Notes: generated by a model from the sequence alone, not told the origin. A stretch of DNA of 62,175 nt from an uncultured Treponema sp. (GCA_937923945.1 CALDWC010000174.1:1-62175); one strand, 5' to 3'. Positions 50,167 to 60,202 are shown, counted from the first letter of the stretch. A program made the numbers and translations.

Positions 50167-51807
50167 ATGGACAATGCAATGTTTTGTTATCAGTGTCAAG
50201 AAACGGCACGAGGTACCGGTTGTACGATGAGCGGCGTTTGCGGAAAAAAGCCGGATGTCGCTCGTATGCAGGATTTATTGGTCTACGTGACTAAAGGGCT
50301 TTCCGCGGTAACGACGAGACTGCGCGAAGAAGGAAAACGCGTTAGTAAGGAAATCAATCACCGCGTAACGGAAAACCTTTTTATAACCATTACCAATGCA
50401 AACTTTGATAAGGCAGCAATTGCCGAAAAGATAAAAACGACGCTTGCGGTAAAAGAAAAACTTTTGGAGACGCTCGACAATAAAAACGGGCTTCCCGTTA
50501 CAGCGTTGTGGAACGGAGAGGAAAACGAATTTGAAACAAAGGCTGCGTCTCCGGAAGTCGGCGTGCTTGCAACAAAAAACGAAGATGTCCGCAGTCTCCG
50601 CGAACTTACGATGTACGGCTTAAAAGGACTTTCCGCCTATTCAAAACATGCAAATGCACTCGGCAAAGACAACGAAGAGGTTGATGCCTTTATCCAAAAG
50701 GCACTTGTGAAAACGACGGACGATACTTTGAGCGTTGAAGAGCTCGTTTCGTTAGTGCTTGAAACGGGACGGTACGGTGTGGAAGGCATGGCACTTCTTG
50801 ATGCTGCCAACAGCGGAACATACGGTAACCCAGAAATTACGACGGTAGATATCGGCGTGCGAAATAATCCCGGCATTCTCGTTTCGGGGCACGACTTAAA
50901 AGATCTTGAAGAACTTTTGGAACAAACGAAAGGAACCGGCGTTGATGTGTACACGCACTCGGAAATGCTTCCCGCACAGTATTACCCCGCGTTCAAAAAG
51001 TATCCGCACTTTGCGGGAAACTACGGAAATGCATGGTGGCAGCAAAAGGAAGAATTCGCGTCGTTTAACGGTCCCGTTCTGATGACGACAAACTGCATTG
51101 TGCCGCCTGCGGAAAGCTACAAAGACCGGCTTTGGACAACGGGCGCGGCAGGCTATCCCGGCTGCCGTCACATCGAAGGAGATATCGGCACGGTCAAAGA
51201 TTTTTCGCCGATTATTGCACAGGCAAAAAAATGTCCGCCGCCGAAAGAAATAGAAACGGGACATATTGTCGGCGGTTTTGCCCACGCGCAAGTCTTCGCC
51301 CTCGCCGATAAAATCGTTAACGCGGTCAAGTCGGGTGCAATCAGAAAGTTCGTGGTAATGGGCGGCTGCGACGGCAGAATGAAGTCGCGGGATTACTATC
51401 GCGAGTTTGCCGAAAAGCTCCCAAACGATGTCATCATTTTGACCGCAGGCTGTGCAAAGTACCGCTACAATAAATTAAAGCTTGGCGATATCGGAGGCAT
51501 TCCGCGCGTTCTTGATGCGGGACAGTGCAACGACTCGTATTCACTCGCCGTTATCGCGCTGAAGCTCAAAGAACTTTTTAATGTAAACGATATTAACGAT
51601 CTTCCGATTGCGTTTAACATTGCATGGTACGAGCAAAAAGCGGTGATTGTGCTTTTGGCGCTTCTTTCGCTCGGCGTGAAAAACATTCATCTCGGGCCGA
51701 CACTTCCGGGCTTTCTTTCTCCGAATGTGACAAAGGTGCTGGTTGAGAAATTCGGCATTGCGGGAATAACTTCGGTTGATGAAGATTTAAATCTGCTCGT
51801 CGGATAA
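50167..51807 (+). CDS. hcp: Hybrid cluster protein (hydroxylamine/NO reductase)
   Basis: 546 residues. N-terminal cluster motif CYQCQETARGTGCTMSGVCG (Cx2Cx8Cx5C), the class I spacing of strict anaerobes. Hybrid-cluster ligands: His/Glu near GVEGMALLDAANSG, Cys in TTNCIVPPAESY, GYPGCRHIEGDIG, GGCDGRMKSRDYY, TAGCAKYRYNKL and DAGQCNDSYS, and Glu in WYEQKAV. It reduces nitric oxide and hydroxylamine in anaerobes. RBS AAGGAG 8 nt upstream. Belongs with the DUF1858, bicupin and dead ferredoxin genes. Confidence 0.96.
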   Translation: MDNAMFCYQCQETARGTGCTMSGVCGKKPDVARMQDLLVYVTKGLSAVTTRLREEGKRVSKEINHRVTENLFITITNANFDKAAIAEKIKTTLAVKEKLLETLDNKNGLPVTALWNGEENEFETKAASPEVGVLATKNEDVRSLRELTMYGLKGLSAYSKHANALGKDNEEVDAFIQKALVKTTDDTLSVEELVSLVLETGRYGVEGMALLDAANSGTYGNPEITTVDIGVRNNPGILVSGHDLKDLEELLEQTKGTGVDVYTHSEMLPAQYYPAFKKYPHFAGNYGNAWWQQKEEFASFNGPVLMTTNCIVPPAESYKDRLWTTGAAGYPGCRHIEGDIGTVKDFSPIIAQAKKCPPPKEIETGHIVGGFAHAQVFALADKIVNAVKSGAIRKFVVMGGCDGRMKSRDYYREFAEKLPNDVIILTAGCAKYRYNKLKLGDIGGIPRVLDAGQCNDSYSLAVIALKLKELFNVNDINDLPIAFNIAWYEQKAVIVLLALLSLGVKNIHLGPTLPGFLSPNVTKVLVEKFGIAGITSVDEDLNLLVG

Positions 51808-52168
51808 ACACTTGCCGCACGAATTAAAAACCGTCTGCGTCGTCTGTGAACTTACGCGCCGGATGCGGGCGGTCATAAAATTTTAGCGTTGCAGCACTGT
51901 GAAAATATCCCCTTCTGCTTTTATAATACCGAGGATAAGAGATGCGGAGGGAGGAGGCTTAACCGTGAGTCCGGAGGCAAGAGGCGTGAGATTAGAAGGT
52001 TTTTCTACTACCTAATGCCTGTTGCCTCACGCCTTCCTCACTAATTCCCTGCTCCCTAAATCCTAAATTTTTCTCTATCACCCCTCTGTCAATATCAAAT
52101 GTAAATTTTAATTAGTGTTTTTTTGATTTCGTAGCGTTTGGGCGATAAGCGTCTGTAAAATAAAAAAA
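51808..52168. other. 360-bp gap between hcp and rnpB
   Basis: No gene supported. It holds an imperfect long inverted repeat: GAGGCAAGAGGCGTGAG (about 51978-51995) against GCCTGTTGCCTCACGCCTTCC (about 52016-52036), and pyrimidine-rich low-complexity text (CCCTGCTCCCTAAATCC). The repeat may end transcription from both sides (hcp rightward, rnpB leftward). Confidence 0.4.
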
Positions 52169-52516
52169 GGCACTTGCGTAATAAGCCGGGTTCTGTTACC
52201 GTAAGGTACCGGAATCATCTGACTATCGCGACACCTTGCGATGCCGCTTGAGCAGGCAACCCGTAAACTATACATCGGAAAATTAACGTTTACTGCTTGC
52301 CCTTGCTTAAGATGAGGTTTGCCGTGCCGTGCCGGTTACCCGTCACGCGGTGAGCTCTTACCTCACCGTTTCACCCTTACCGAAATCGGCGGTATACTTT
52401 CTGTTGCACTTTCTGTCAGGTTTCCCCGCTCGGCTATTAGCCGACATCTTTCCGATTTAAGCCCGGACTTTCCTCTTGCAGTCAACCGCTACAAGCGATT
52501 CCGTAACGCAAGTACC
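52169..52516 (-). ncRNA. rnpB: RNase P RNA (bacterial type A)
   Basis: Catalytic RNA that matures the 5' ends of tRNAs. On the minus strand GAGGAAAGTCCGGGCT, the universal 5' conserved core, lies near 52466-52483, and ACAGAACCCGGCTTA, the 3' core with the GGU-type tRNA 3'-end contact nearby, near 52184-52198. GGTACTTGCG (from 52516) pairs with CGCAAGTGCC (to 52169) to form stem P1, which defines both ends. A T-run follows immediately (52162-52168). Length 348 nt is normal. It begins 14 nt after the stop of the zinc-ribbon gene. Confidence 0.93.
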
Positions 52517-52530
52517 AAAAATTCTAAATT

Positions 52531-53325
52531 CTAATCGATATCCTCGAGGTCGGACAATCCGCCGATATCCGAGTCATCAAACGCAAATTCGTCCGCATCT
52601 TCCAGTTCAATATCCGAAGCTTCATAGTATAAAACGCGGCTGCAATACGGACAGTACTTCAGCTCGGTTTCGCTTTGAATTTCATTTGCAAACTGCGAGG
52701 GCAAAATCATATTGCAGCCGGTGCAAACGCCCGATTTTACTGCCACAATACCGTCGCCTTTTTTGTTTTTGATAATGCGCTCAAACTTAAACAGCGTTTC
52801 GCTGTCAAGGTCTTTCGAAATTTCTTCTTTCTGTGCATCCAAGTTGCTAATCTCGGCAGTCATCGCTTCATTTTCCGCGTCAATCGAGTTTTTCATTTTT
52901 TCAATTTCATCTTCGTTTTCGGCAATAATCTGCTCCAATTCTTTTATATCCTCGTTCATTTTTTCATAGCGGTTTGATTCCTGCTGTAAATTATTTCGGA
53001 GACTTTCTTCTTCGGCACGGGCATCATTAATCGCTTTTTCCAAAACTTCATAATCGCGTTGTGTTTCAACGCTTTCCATGCATTTTTCCGAATGCTCCCG
53101 TTTTTTATCCACTTCAAAAAGTGCTGTTTTTAAGTTTTGTACTTCCAAGCGCACTTCGTCAAAACGGGCATTTTTTTCAATGTATTCCTGTTTCAAACGT
53201 GCCAGCAGCTCTTCGTGTTTTTTTAATACATTCGGCGCATCAGAAATTTTACTTGCAAGCTCATTCCTTCGAATCAGCACTGCTTGCAAATCTTTCAATT
53301 TTGCAAAAATTTCACTCATATTCAT
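52531..53325 (-). CDS. Coiled-coil protein with C4 zinc ribbon (DUF164/CT398 type)
   Basis: 264 residues: a long antiparallel coiled coil (about 1-185) and a C-terminal zinc ribbon with CTGC (near 202) and CPYC (near 227). Acidic tail (ELEDADEFAFDDSDIGGL). The family occurs widely in bacteria and chlamydiae and is linked to sigma factor and secretion-related proteins; here it directly follows rpoD (11-nt gap), which fits. RBS GGAG 8 nt before ATG. Exact role unknown. Confidence 0.82.
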   Translation of the reverse strand: MNMSEIFAKLKDLQAVLIRRNELASKISDAPNVLKKHEELLARLKQEYIEKNARFDEVRLEVQNLKTALFEVDKKREHSEKCMESVETQRDYEVLEKAINDARAEEESLRNNLQQESNRYEKMNEDIKELEQIIAENEDEIEKMKNSIDAENEAMTAEISNLDAQKEEISKDLDSETLFKFERIIKNKKGDGIVAVKSGVCTGCNMILPSQFANEIQSETELKYCPYCSRVLYYEASDIELEDADEFAFDDSDIGGLSDLEDID

Positions 53326-53336
53326 AAAAGTTTCTC

Positions 53337-55160
53337 CTAACTATTTAAATGATCTTTGATTCTCTTGTTCTTTTTCGGGTGGCGCAAACGGCGTAATCCT
53401 TTTGCTTCAATTTGCCGAATACGTTCCCGCGTTACACCGAAATAAAGCCCGACTTCTTCGAGAGTGAGTTGGTAGCCGCCGTCCAAACCGAAACGCATTT
53501 TTAACACATCCCGCTCCCGATCCGGCAAGGTCGCCAACAAAGCATCCACTTCTTCCTGAAAAAGTTTATCTTCCGTTTCGTGGTACGGATCTTCCGCGGT
53601 TTTATCCTCAATGTAGTCTCCGAAAAACGAATCTTCTTCGTCATTAATCGGCGATTCGAGTGAAATCGGATCGCGGGCAACATTTTTGACGCTTTTTACT
53701 TTGTCCGCCGTCCATCCAAGCTGAACCGCGACTTCTTCATCGGTCGGCTCCCGTCCCAATTTTTGCATGAGCGCCCGCGCTTCCCGATTAACTTTATTCA
53801 TCTGCTCAATCATATGTACGGGAACACGAATCGTACGGGCTTGGTCGGAAATCGAACGCGTAATTGCTTGCCGAATCCACCACGTCGCGTAGGTTGAAAA
53901 CTTAAAGCCTTTTCGATATTCAAACTTTTCAATCGCTTTTACCAAGCCGATATTTCCTTCCTGAATTAAATCAAACAAATGCAAACCGCGATTGATATAT
54001 TTTTTTGCAAGTGAAACCACCAAGCGCAAGTTTGCCGTAATGAGCTTATCTTTTGCCGCTTTCAGCATTTCGTTGCCGGCTTTGATTTCATCGTACATTT
54101 TCAAAATATCCGCGCTCGAGCATTCAAAGCGGTACTCAATTTCTTTGGTTTTGCGCAAAATCGACTGAATACTGGCATAGTTTTCTTTAATTTCGGCAAC
54201 ACTTAAATTGAGCCGCTCGGAAAGTTTTGCACTTTCTTTGGTGACTGCAAGCTGTTTCCCGATTTTCCGTAAACCGGCATAATCGTTAATTTGCAACCGC
54301 CGCTGCCGGCGCTCTATTTCGCTATTGGCACTTTTGATTTCATTGCTGGCAATTTCAAAAGACGCCGACCATTGTTCAATCTCTTCCGGTAAAATCCGCG
54401 CTTTTGCAAAATACGCTAACAGTTTTTCACGCAACTCTTTAATTTTCGGATTTTCCAAAAAGCTGTCGATTTTTTCGTTGTCGTATAATTTTTCTTTTAA
54501 AGCAAAATATTGTTTCAGCTCAGGATAAATCGGTTTTAAAACATCGCCGTAGGCGGAACGGACACGCTTCCGTTCGTCCATCGCTTCTTTTATCTCTTTG
54601 CGGCTTTTATTTTCCTGTTCCGGGTCGATTCGAGTAAATGCTTTTTTTCCGAGTTCATAAAACTTTGTTAAAATAATCCCCGAACTTTTGATGACGTTTT
54701 TGATAATTTCCTGTCCGCGTTCAATTTGTTTTGCAAGGATTACTTCTTCTTCTGCAGTTAAAAGGTTTTCTTTACCGATGTCACGAAGGTACAGTTTAAT
54801 CGGATCATCCGTTGTCGCGTTTTTCGCAATTTTGACGGTTGCCCGAATTTCCGGTTTTTTTTCCATTAAAACGGAAAATCCGGTTTCGTCGCCCTCATCT
54901 TCATCAATTTTGTAATCTCCAAACGCTTCAAAACGCTCATCGTACTCCGAATCATCTTCATCACCGGAAAACTCCGCATCATCAACTAACTTTATGCCGC
55001 AGGCTTCCAGTTTATCCATAATCGTACTGAGATCTTCAGGAGTAAACACATGTACGGGAATAAAATCCTCAAACTCTAAAAGCGTGATAATCTTTTCAGA
55101 GCCGGCATAATTCAAAAGTTTTGCTATTGCATTATCAATAGCGATTTCATCTGCAGTCAT
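53337..55160 (-). CDS. rpoD: Primary RNA polymerase sigma factor (sigma-70)
   Basis: Housekeeping sigma factor, 607 residues. Region 1.2 TTDDPIKLYLRDIG; non-conserved insert (about 160-370); region 2 NLRLVVSLAKKYINRGLHL, DLIQEGNIGLVKAIEKFEY and FSTYATWWIRQAITRSI; region 3 RVPVHMIEQMNKV; region 4.2 helix-turn-helix LTLEEVGLYFGVTRERIRQI. The TTGACA/TATAAT-like promoters seen across the window fit this factor. RBS AAGGAG. Follows dnaG by 24 nt in the macromolecular synthesis operon. Confidence 0.97.
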   Translation of the reverse strand: MTADEIAIDNAIAKLLNYAGSEKIITLLEFEDFIPVHVFTPEDLSTIMDKLEACGIKLVDDAEFSGDEDDSEYDERFEAFGDYKIDEDEGDETGFSVLMEKKPEIRATVKIAKNATTDDPIKLYLRDIGKENLLTAEEEVILAKQIERGQEIIKNVIKSSGIILTKFYELGKKAFTRIDPEQENKSRKEIKEAMDERKRVRSAYGDVLKPIYPELKQYFALKEKLYDNEKIDSFLENPKIKELREKLLAYFAKARILPEEIEQWSASFEIASNEIKSANSEIERRQRRLQINDYAGLRKIGKQLAVTKESAKLSERLNLSVAEIKENYASIQSILRKTKEIEYRFECSSADILKMYDEIKAGNEMLKAAKDKLITANLRLVVSLAKKYINRGLHLFDLIQEGNIGLVKAIEKFEYRKGFKFSTYATWWIRQAITRSISDQARTIRVPVHMIEQMNKVNREARALMQKLGREPTDEEVAVQLGWTADKVKSVKNVARDPISLESPINDEEDSFFGDYIEDKTAEDPYHETEDKLFQEEVDALLATLPDRERDVLKMRFGLDGGYQLTLEEVGLYFGVTRERIRQIEAKGLRRLRHPKKNKRIKDHLNS

Positions 55161-55184
55161 AGTTCTCCTTATCGTTTACATATG

Positions 55185-56972
55185 CTACTGCCGTTCCAAT
55201 TCGGCAATTTGCCTATCCAAATCCGCAATATCATTTATAATATCATTTGCTTCGGTTTCATTTTGCTGAACCGATGCAATGTGCAGCTTATCGACCTGCA
55301 TTTTCCGCACCGTTTTCAGTTTTTTGAGCTTTATATGCTTGATGCTGTCCTTGACGATGAGATTCGGTTGCGCGGCAAATTCGCCTTGAACGATCGAAGC
55401 CGCTATGCTGTTTTTTAATTTTTCATCCGTTAAACGGTTCATAATTTCCGTTTCATTTTGAACTTCATCACGATAGCACTCTTCCATTAAAATAAAAAGT
55501 TTTTTTGCAGTTTCATCTTGAAAATCATCCGAAGTGAGCGAAGACCGCATAATTTTAAAAAGCTCCGGTTTTGCAAACACGGCGACCATCGCCCGTGTTT
55601 CTGCATTCTTTCTGAACGGTGCTTCTTTCGGCTGAATCGATTCATCAAACTCCTTTTTTACGGTTTGGTTTCGTGTACCGGCAGTTTTTAAAAAATCGGC
55701 ATACACCGCTTGCGGACTCACATTCAGTTTTGAAGCAAATTTATCCACGAGCGATTCGCGCTTTACCTGCGATTGTATTGTTTGCAAATACGGAAACAAA
55801 AACGCACAGGCTTTCGCCTTGCCTTCAGCGGTTAAAACATCAAACTTGGTCATAGCTTTTTGCACAAAGAAATCCGATTCTATTATAGCATTTTTACAAG
55901 AATTTTTCAAGCCTTCCGCACCATATTTTTCTAAAAGCTCCGATGAATCTTTTGCACCGGTGATTTGAATAATCCGTATTTCAAAGTTTTGTCGCGAAGC
56001 CATTTCAATGGCGCGAAAAGTCGCATTTAAGCCGGCTTCATCGCTGTCAAAACAAAAAAACACTGTGTCAACGAGCGGACGGACAAGCTGCAGCTGCTCT
56101 TCCGTCAGCGCCGTACCGAGCGGCGCAACCGCATTGGTGATGCCCGCTTGGTGAAACGCCAGCACATCCATGTAGCCTTCACAAAAAATCACCGCTTTCG
56201 TTTTCCTCATTTCGGTGAGCGCCAGATGGAGCGCAAACAGATTGTACTTTTTTTGGTACTGCACCATATCCGACGAATTGAGGTACTTCGGGCTTTTCGG
56301 ATCGTTGGATAAATCTCGTCCTCCGTATGCAATGACCCGCCCGTGCCTATCCGCAATCGGAAACATAATGCGGTTTGAAAAAAATGCAATATCAGGATAC
56401 TTTTTTGAAAAAAGCCCCGATTGCTGCAAAAACTGCGGTGAATATCCTTTTTTTGTTAAAAACCGATGGAGCCACTTTCGATTTTTCGGTGCAAGTCCCA
56501 GCTGAAACATTTCAATCATTTCATCACTCACCTGCCGGTTTTTAAGATACTGCAAAGCTCCGTTTCCTTCCTTAGTGTGCAAGAGAATATGATGAAACGC
56601 GCGGGTTACTTTTTCGTACAAAAGAATAATTTCGTCCCGCCGCTTTTCCGTTTCGCTTTGCTCATACCCGCCGTTTTCATACCGGACAGAAATTCCACTC
56701 CGCTTTGCAAGTTCTATAATTGCTTGCGAAAATGAAAGACCTTCCATTTCCATAACAAATTGCAGTAAATTACCGCCCTTATGACAGCCGAAACAATAAA
56801 AAAGTTTTTTTTCGGGATTGACTTGAAAGGACGGCGTTTTTTCATGGTGAAAGGGACAACAGCCCCACCAGGTAGAACCGCGCCGTTCAAGCCGCGTATA
56901 CTGCTCAACGACGGAAACAATATCCGTTGCATTAGTTACCGCCTCTATGGTGTCTCCGCTAATTTTTGCCAT
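55185..56972 (-). CDS. dnaG: DNA primase
   Basis: Makes RNA primers at the replication fork. 595 residues: CHC2 zinc finger (GCCPFHHEKTPSF, LFYCFGCHKGGNLLQF) at about 37-75, catalytic core with RIMFPIADRHGRVIAYGGR, TOPRIM motifs FCEGYMDVLAFHQAG and FCFDSDEAGLNAT, and a helical C-terminal DnaB-binding part. ATG at 56972 is 6 nt after the mltG stop. Second gene of mltG-dnaG-rpoD. Confidence 0.97.
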   Translation of the reverse strand: MAKISGDTIEAVTNATDIVSVVEQYTRLERRGSTWWGCCPFHHEKTPSFQVNPEKKLFYCFGCHKGGNLLQFVMEMEGLSFSQAIIELAKRSGISVRYENGGYEQSETEKRRDEIILLYEKVTRAFHHILLHTKEGNGALQYLKNRQVSDEMIEMFQLGLAPKNRKWLHRFLTKKGYSPQFLQQSGLFSKKYPDIAFFSNRIMFPIADRHGRVIAYGGRDLSNDPKSPKYLNSSDMVQYQKKYNLFALHLALTEMRKTKAVIFCEGYMDVLAFHQAGITNAVAPLGTALTEEQLQLVRPLVDTVFFCFDSDEAGLNATFRAIEMASRQNFEIRIIQITGAKDSSELLEKYGAEGLKNSCKNAIIESDFFVQKAMTKFDVLTAEGKAKACAFLFPYLQTIQSQVKRESLVDKFASKLNVSPQAVYADFLKTAGTRNQTVKKEFDESIQPKEAPFRKNAETRAMVAVFAKPELFKIMRSSLTSDDFQDETAKKLFILMEECYRDEVQNETEIMNRLTDEKLKNSIAASIVQGEFAAQPNLIVKDSIKHIKLKKLKTVRKMQVDKLHIASVQQNETEANDIINDIADLDRQIAELERQ

Positions 56973-56978
56973 GATACT

Positions 56979-58016
56979 TCAGTTTTTAAGTTTTATGCCT
57001 TCGCCGGTGCGGTTATGCTCCGAAAGCGTTTTTGAAAAATGGTGCTGCCCCGTTTGCTCGTCAACTAATCGGAAATATAAGTAATCATGTTTTTCGGGAT
57101 TTGCCGCGGCATATAATGCTACCGCACCCGGGCTGCAAATCGGCGTCGGCGGTAATCCCGGATACAAATACGTATTGTACGGATTATCGATTTCCAAATC
57201 CGCGAAAAAAATACGCGTCGGATGCGGTTTATGCTGTATTTCCGTGATAATATACTCAACCGTAGTACAAGACTGTAGCGCCATCTGAATCTCGAGCCGA
57301 TTCGCAAAAACGCCCGCAATCGTAATCGCTTCCTCCGGCTTACGGTATTCGCGCTCGACAATACTGGCAAGTTTTACCGTGTCAAATATTTTTTGAGGAT
57401 CAGTCGGAAAGTTTTCAATTTGTGCGGTTTTTTCAAAAAATGTTTTTACGAGAGTTTGCAGTACCGACTCCGCCGTTTCTGACTCGGTGAAAAAATACGT
57501 GTCGGGAAATAAAAAACCTTCGCAAGTTTCCGCTTCAATGCCGTACGGTTTGAGCGCTTCTCCCGAATCGGCAAGCGTTAAAAACTCGTCAGCCTGTACC
57601 AGTCCCGCCTGTTCCAAGGTTTGGGTTACTTTCGTGAGCGTTAAACCTTCGGCGACGGTAACTTTCACAGAGCGCTGTTTGCCCGTTTCCAGCTCCGAAA
57701 AAATTTCCCGAACGCTCATACTCGGCGACAGCCGATACGTTCCTGCTTTGAATGTCGGTTTTACAATACGGGCAAAATAATAAGCGACCTTTTCGCTCCG
57801 CAATAAGTGGCGAACGTGCAATGCTTTGATAATACCGGCTGCGGATTGACCTTTTTCAACGACGAACTCTTGCATGTCGGTATTTGACGTATCAACCGGC
57901 GTCAATGCAGAACGGCAATACCCTCCCCCTGCAACCAAACACGCCGCAATGAGAACAACCAGCACTCGAATAATCGAAACGCGTTTTGTTTTTTTCCTCG
58001 TAGGTGATTCTGTCAC
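56979..58016 (-). CDS. mltG: Endolytic peptidoglycan transglycosylase MltG
   Basis: Inner-membrane lytic transglycosylase that cuts nascent glycan strands. 345 residues, GTG start 6 nt after GAGGAG. One N-terminal membrane helix (VSIIRVLVVLIAACLVAGGGY), LysM-like YceG part (VVEKGQSAAGIIKALH), then the catalytic region LASIVEREYRKPEEAITIAG with the active Glu, FANRLEIQMALQSC and NPYNTYLYPGLPPTPICSPG. First gene of the mltG-dnaG-rpoD operon. Confidence 0.95.
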   Translation of the reverse strand: MTESPTRKKTKRVSIIRVLVVLIAACLVAGGGYCRSALTPVDTSNTDMQEFVVEKGQSAAGIIKALHVRHLLRSEKVAYYFARIVKPTFKAGTYRLSPSMSVREIFSELETGKQRSVKVTVAEGLTLTKVTQTLEQAGLVQADEFLTLADSGEALKPYGIEAETCEGFLFPDTYFFTESETAESVLQTLVKTFFEKTAQIENFPTDPQKIFDTVKLASIVEREYRKPEEAITIAGVFANRLEIQMALQSCTTVEYIITEIQHKPHPTRIFFADLEIDNPYNTYLYPGLPPTPICSPGAVALYAAANPEKHDYLYFRLVDEQTGQHHFSKTLSEHNRTGEGIKLKN

Positions 58017-58152
58017 ACGAACTCCTCAATAATGTAGCCCGAATAAATATCGGTTACTGCAATGCATCTGCATCAACCGGTAATCAGATTACTTTATACA
58101 TTACTGTAATTAAACTCAACAACAACCGGGGAAAAAGGTTACAAAATTTTGA

Positions 58153-60060
58153 TCATTTTTCGCGTGAAATTTTCAGCCGACTCATCGTTTCGGAAACCGT
58201 GTCCATCGCTTCTTTGTTTTCGGTTCCCAAACCTACAAGCGACGACACATTCTCGGCAATTTGATTTGCCCCCGTATCAATGTGCTGCAAGCTCTGTTGT
58301 ATGGCGTCCGACAATTCGGCAAGAGCCGCCATTTCTTTTTGGATTTCGCCGCTTCCGATGAGCATTTCGCCGGAACCGTTTTTTATTTCACGCGTGATGT
58401 CGGTCATATCTTTCATTGCTTGCAGAACTTGCTCGTTGCCGGTACTCTGCTCCTGCATCGCATTCATGACGACATCTTCTTGTTCACGTACTTTGGTAGT
58501 CATCGCGTGCATGTTGGAAAAATGCTCATGAACCGCCGCATTTCCTTGCTGTACCGAATCAATTTGCTCTTTCAAGCCTTTGAGAACACCGGAAATTGAT
58601 TTTCCCTGCATGCCGGCTTCTTCCGCCAATTTTCTGATTTCATCGGCAACAACGGCAAAACCCTTGCCGGCGTCTCCCGCATGAGCGGCTTCAATCGCGG
58701 CGTTCATTGCGAGCAAGTTCGTTTGACTCGCGATGTTTTGAATGACGTTACTCGCTTCCAAAAGTCCTTCTGAAGCGCCGGCAATATTATCGGTTAATGT
58801 AAGAGCATCATTAATCGCATGGTCAGCCGAAGCGGCTTCCTTTTCCAAGTTCATAATGCTTTTGCTGTTTTGTTCCAAAATGTCGGTTACCGACCGAATA
58901 TTCGCCACCATTTGTTCGATTGAACTTGCCGACTCGACGACCGTTGCCGCATGCGTATCGATATTTTTATCGAGAGCTTGAATGTTACGAACAATTTGCT
59001 CCAACGTACTTTGCGTTTCCAAAACACTGGTTGCCTGATTTTCAATATCCGAATTGATTGAAGAAATTTTACTCACAATTTGTTGCACACCGGTCGCACT
59101 GTCCGATGTGTGCTGCATCAGGTTTTCCGAAACTGCTTTGGATTTATCAATCGAATCAAAAACAAGCCTGTAAAACTTCGTTGACGATTCTGCATAGATA
59201 TTAAAGTTTGTAATGAGCTTTCCGAATTCATCTCGTGTCGTAACGGGTAATTTTAAATCTCGAAAATCTCCTTGTTGCAGTTTTTGCATGCGATCTTCCA
59301 CCATATCGATTTGCTTGAGTACTTCACGCAAATAAATGATAGCACTTCCCGCACAACAAAAAAGAACAATAACAGCAAGCGGCAGCGAATTCATCAGAAA
59401 AATTTCCGAATGCGTTTTACTCTCATTTTCGACACTGATGTACGGCAAAATTGAAAAAACGCATACCACCACCAAACCCATAATAACAATCGTATACAAA
59501 CGTACCGACGCTTTTGCCGCTTTAAGTGGGGCGTTGGTATCAATCGGAACAAATGCACAAGATCGTTCAAAGTATTTTACAAAAAGAAGCGCAAACGGTT
59601 CTCCAATCATCATTTGCGCGCCGACTGCTAAAATTAAAAATGAAAGCACTTCCTGCATGTCGGAAATCATGCCCAGTTCCAGTGAAATCACGAGAACCAT
59701 CGACACGGACATAACGAACGGAAACAGGGTGGTTAACGCTTTTGTCGCGGCTATCGTATGGAGGGCTTTTTCCCAATCTTCTTTCCAATTCATAATTACT
59801 TTCCGATAGTTAAAAAATTTTATAATCGGAACCGCAATCAAAACAAGCGTCATAATCGGTAAACTGATTGAAGTTAAAATACTACCGATCGATGAATCTG
59901 CCGTATTTCCGCCGGCAGTAGAAATTTTTGCCAAAATCACTGCGCCAAAAATCCACGCAAGATGAGCCGCCAAATCCCAAAATAACAAACTGAGCGGAAA
60001 CTGTTCAGGCTGTTTCGCATACTGCGATCTTCGAGAAATAGTAGTATCTATTGTTCGCAT
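58153..60060 (-). CDS. Methyl-accepting chemotaxis protein with six-helix membrane domain
   Basis: Chemoreceptor of 635 residues. The N-terminal part (25-255) has about six membrane helices and no sizeable periplasmic ligand domain, so it probably senses something in or near the membrane. Then a HAMP linker (YLREVLKQIDMVEDRMQKL, LPVTTRDEFGKLITNF) and the signalling coiled coil with the conserved tip IASQTNLLAMNAAIEAAHAG and GFAVVADEIRKLAEEAG. ATG at 60060 chosen because TTGGAG lies 7 nt upstream. Monocistronic. Confidence 0.92.
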   Translation of the reverse strand: MRTIDTTISRRSQYAKQPEQFPLSLLFWDLAAHLAWIFGAVILAKISTAGGNTADSSIGSILTSISLPIMTLVLIAVPIIKFFNYRKVIMNWKEDWEKALHTIAATKALTTLFPFVMSVSMVLVISLELGMISDMQEVLSFLILAVGAQMMIGEPFALLFVKYFERSCAFVPIDTNAPLKAAKASVRLYTIVIMGLVVVCVFSILPYISVENESKTHSEIFLMNSLPLAVIVLFCCAGSAIIYLREVLKQIDMVEDRMQKLQQGDFRDLKLPVTTRDEFGKLITNFNIYAESSTKFYRLVFDSIDKSKAVSENLMQHTSDSATGVQQIVSKISSINSDIENQATSVLETQSTLEQIVRNIQALDKNIDTHAATVVESASSIEQMVANIRSVTDILEQNSKSIMNLEKEAASADHAINDALTLTDNIAGASEGLLEASNVIQNIASQTNLLAMNAAIEAAHAGDAGKGFAVVADEIRKLAEEAGMQGKSISGVLKGLKEQIDSVQQGNAAVHEHFSNMHAMTTKVREQEDVVMNAMQEQSTGNEQVLQAMKDMTDITREIKNGSGEMLIGSGEIQKEMAALAELSDAIQQSLQHIDTGANQIAENVSSLVGLGTENKEAMDTVSETMSRLKISREK

Positions 60061-60202
60061 AATATTCTCCAATAAATTATAGTAAAATTAAAACGGAATG
60101 AGTTTCCATCGATGAATAATATAGAATTAAACTAAAAAAATCAACGCCTTTATAATTATTTAAAATAAAATACGAGACGAACATCCACCGGTGATAAGAT
60201 AT

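Noticed and set aside
52319..52772. Two rightward open frames over the rnpB region (52319-52534, 52476-52772)
   Set aside because: They lie on the complement of RNase P RNA and of the zinc-ribbon gene; the RNA core motifs and P1 pairing explain the sequence.
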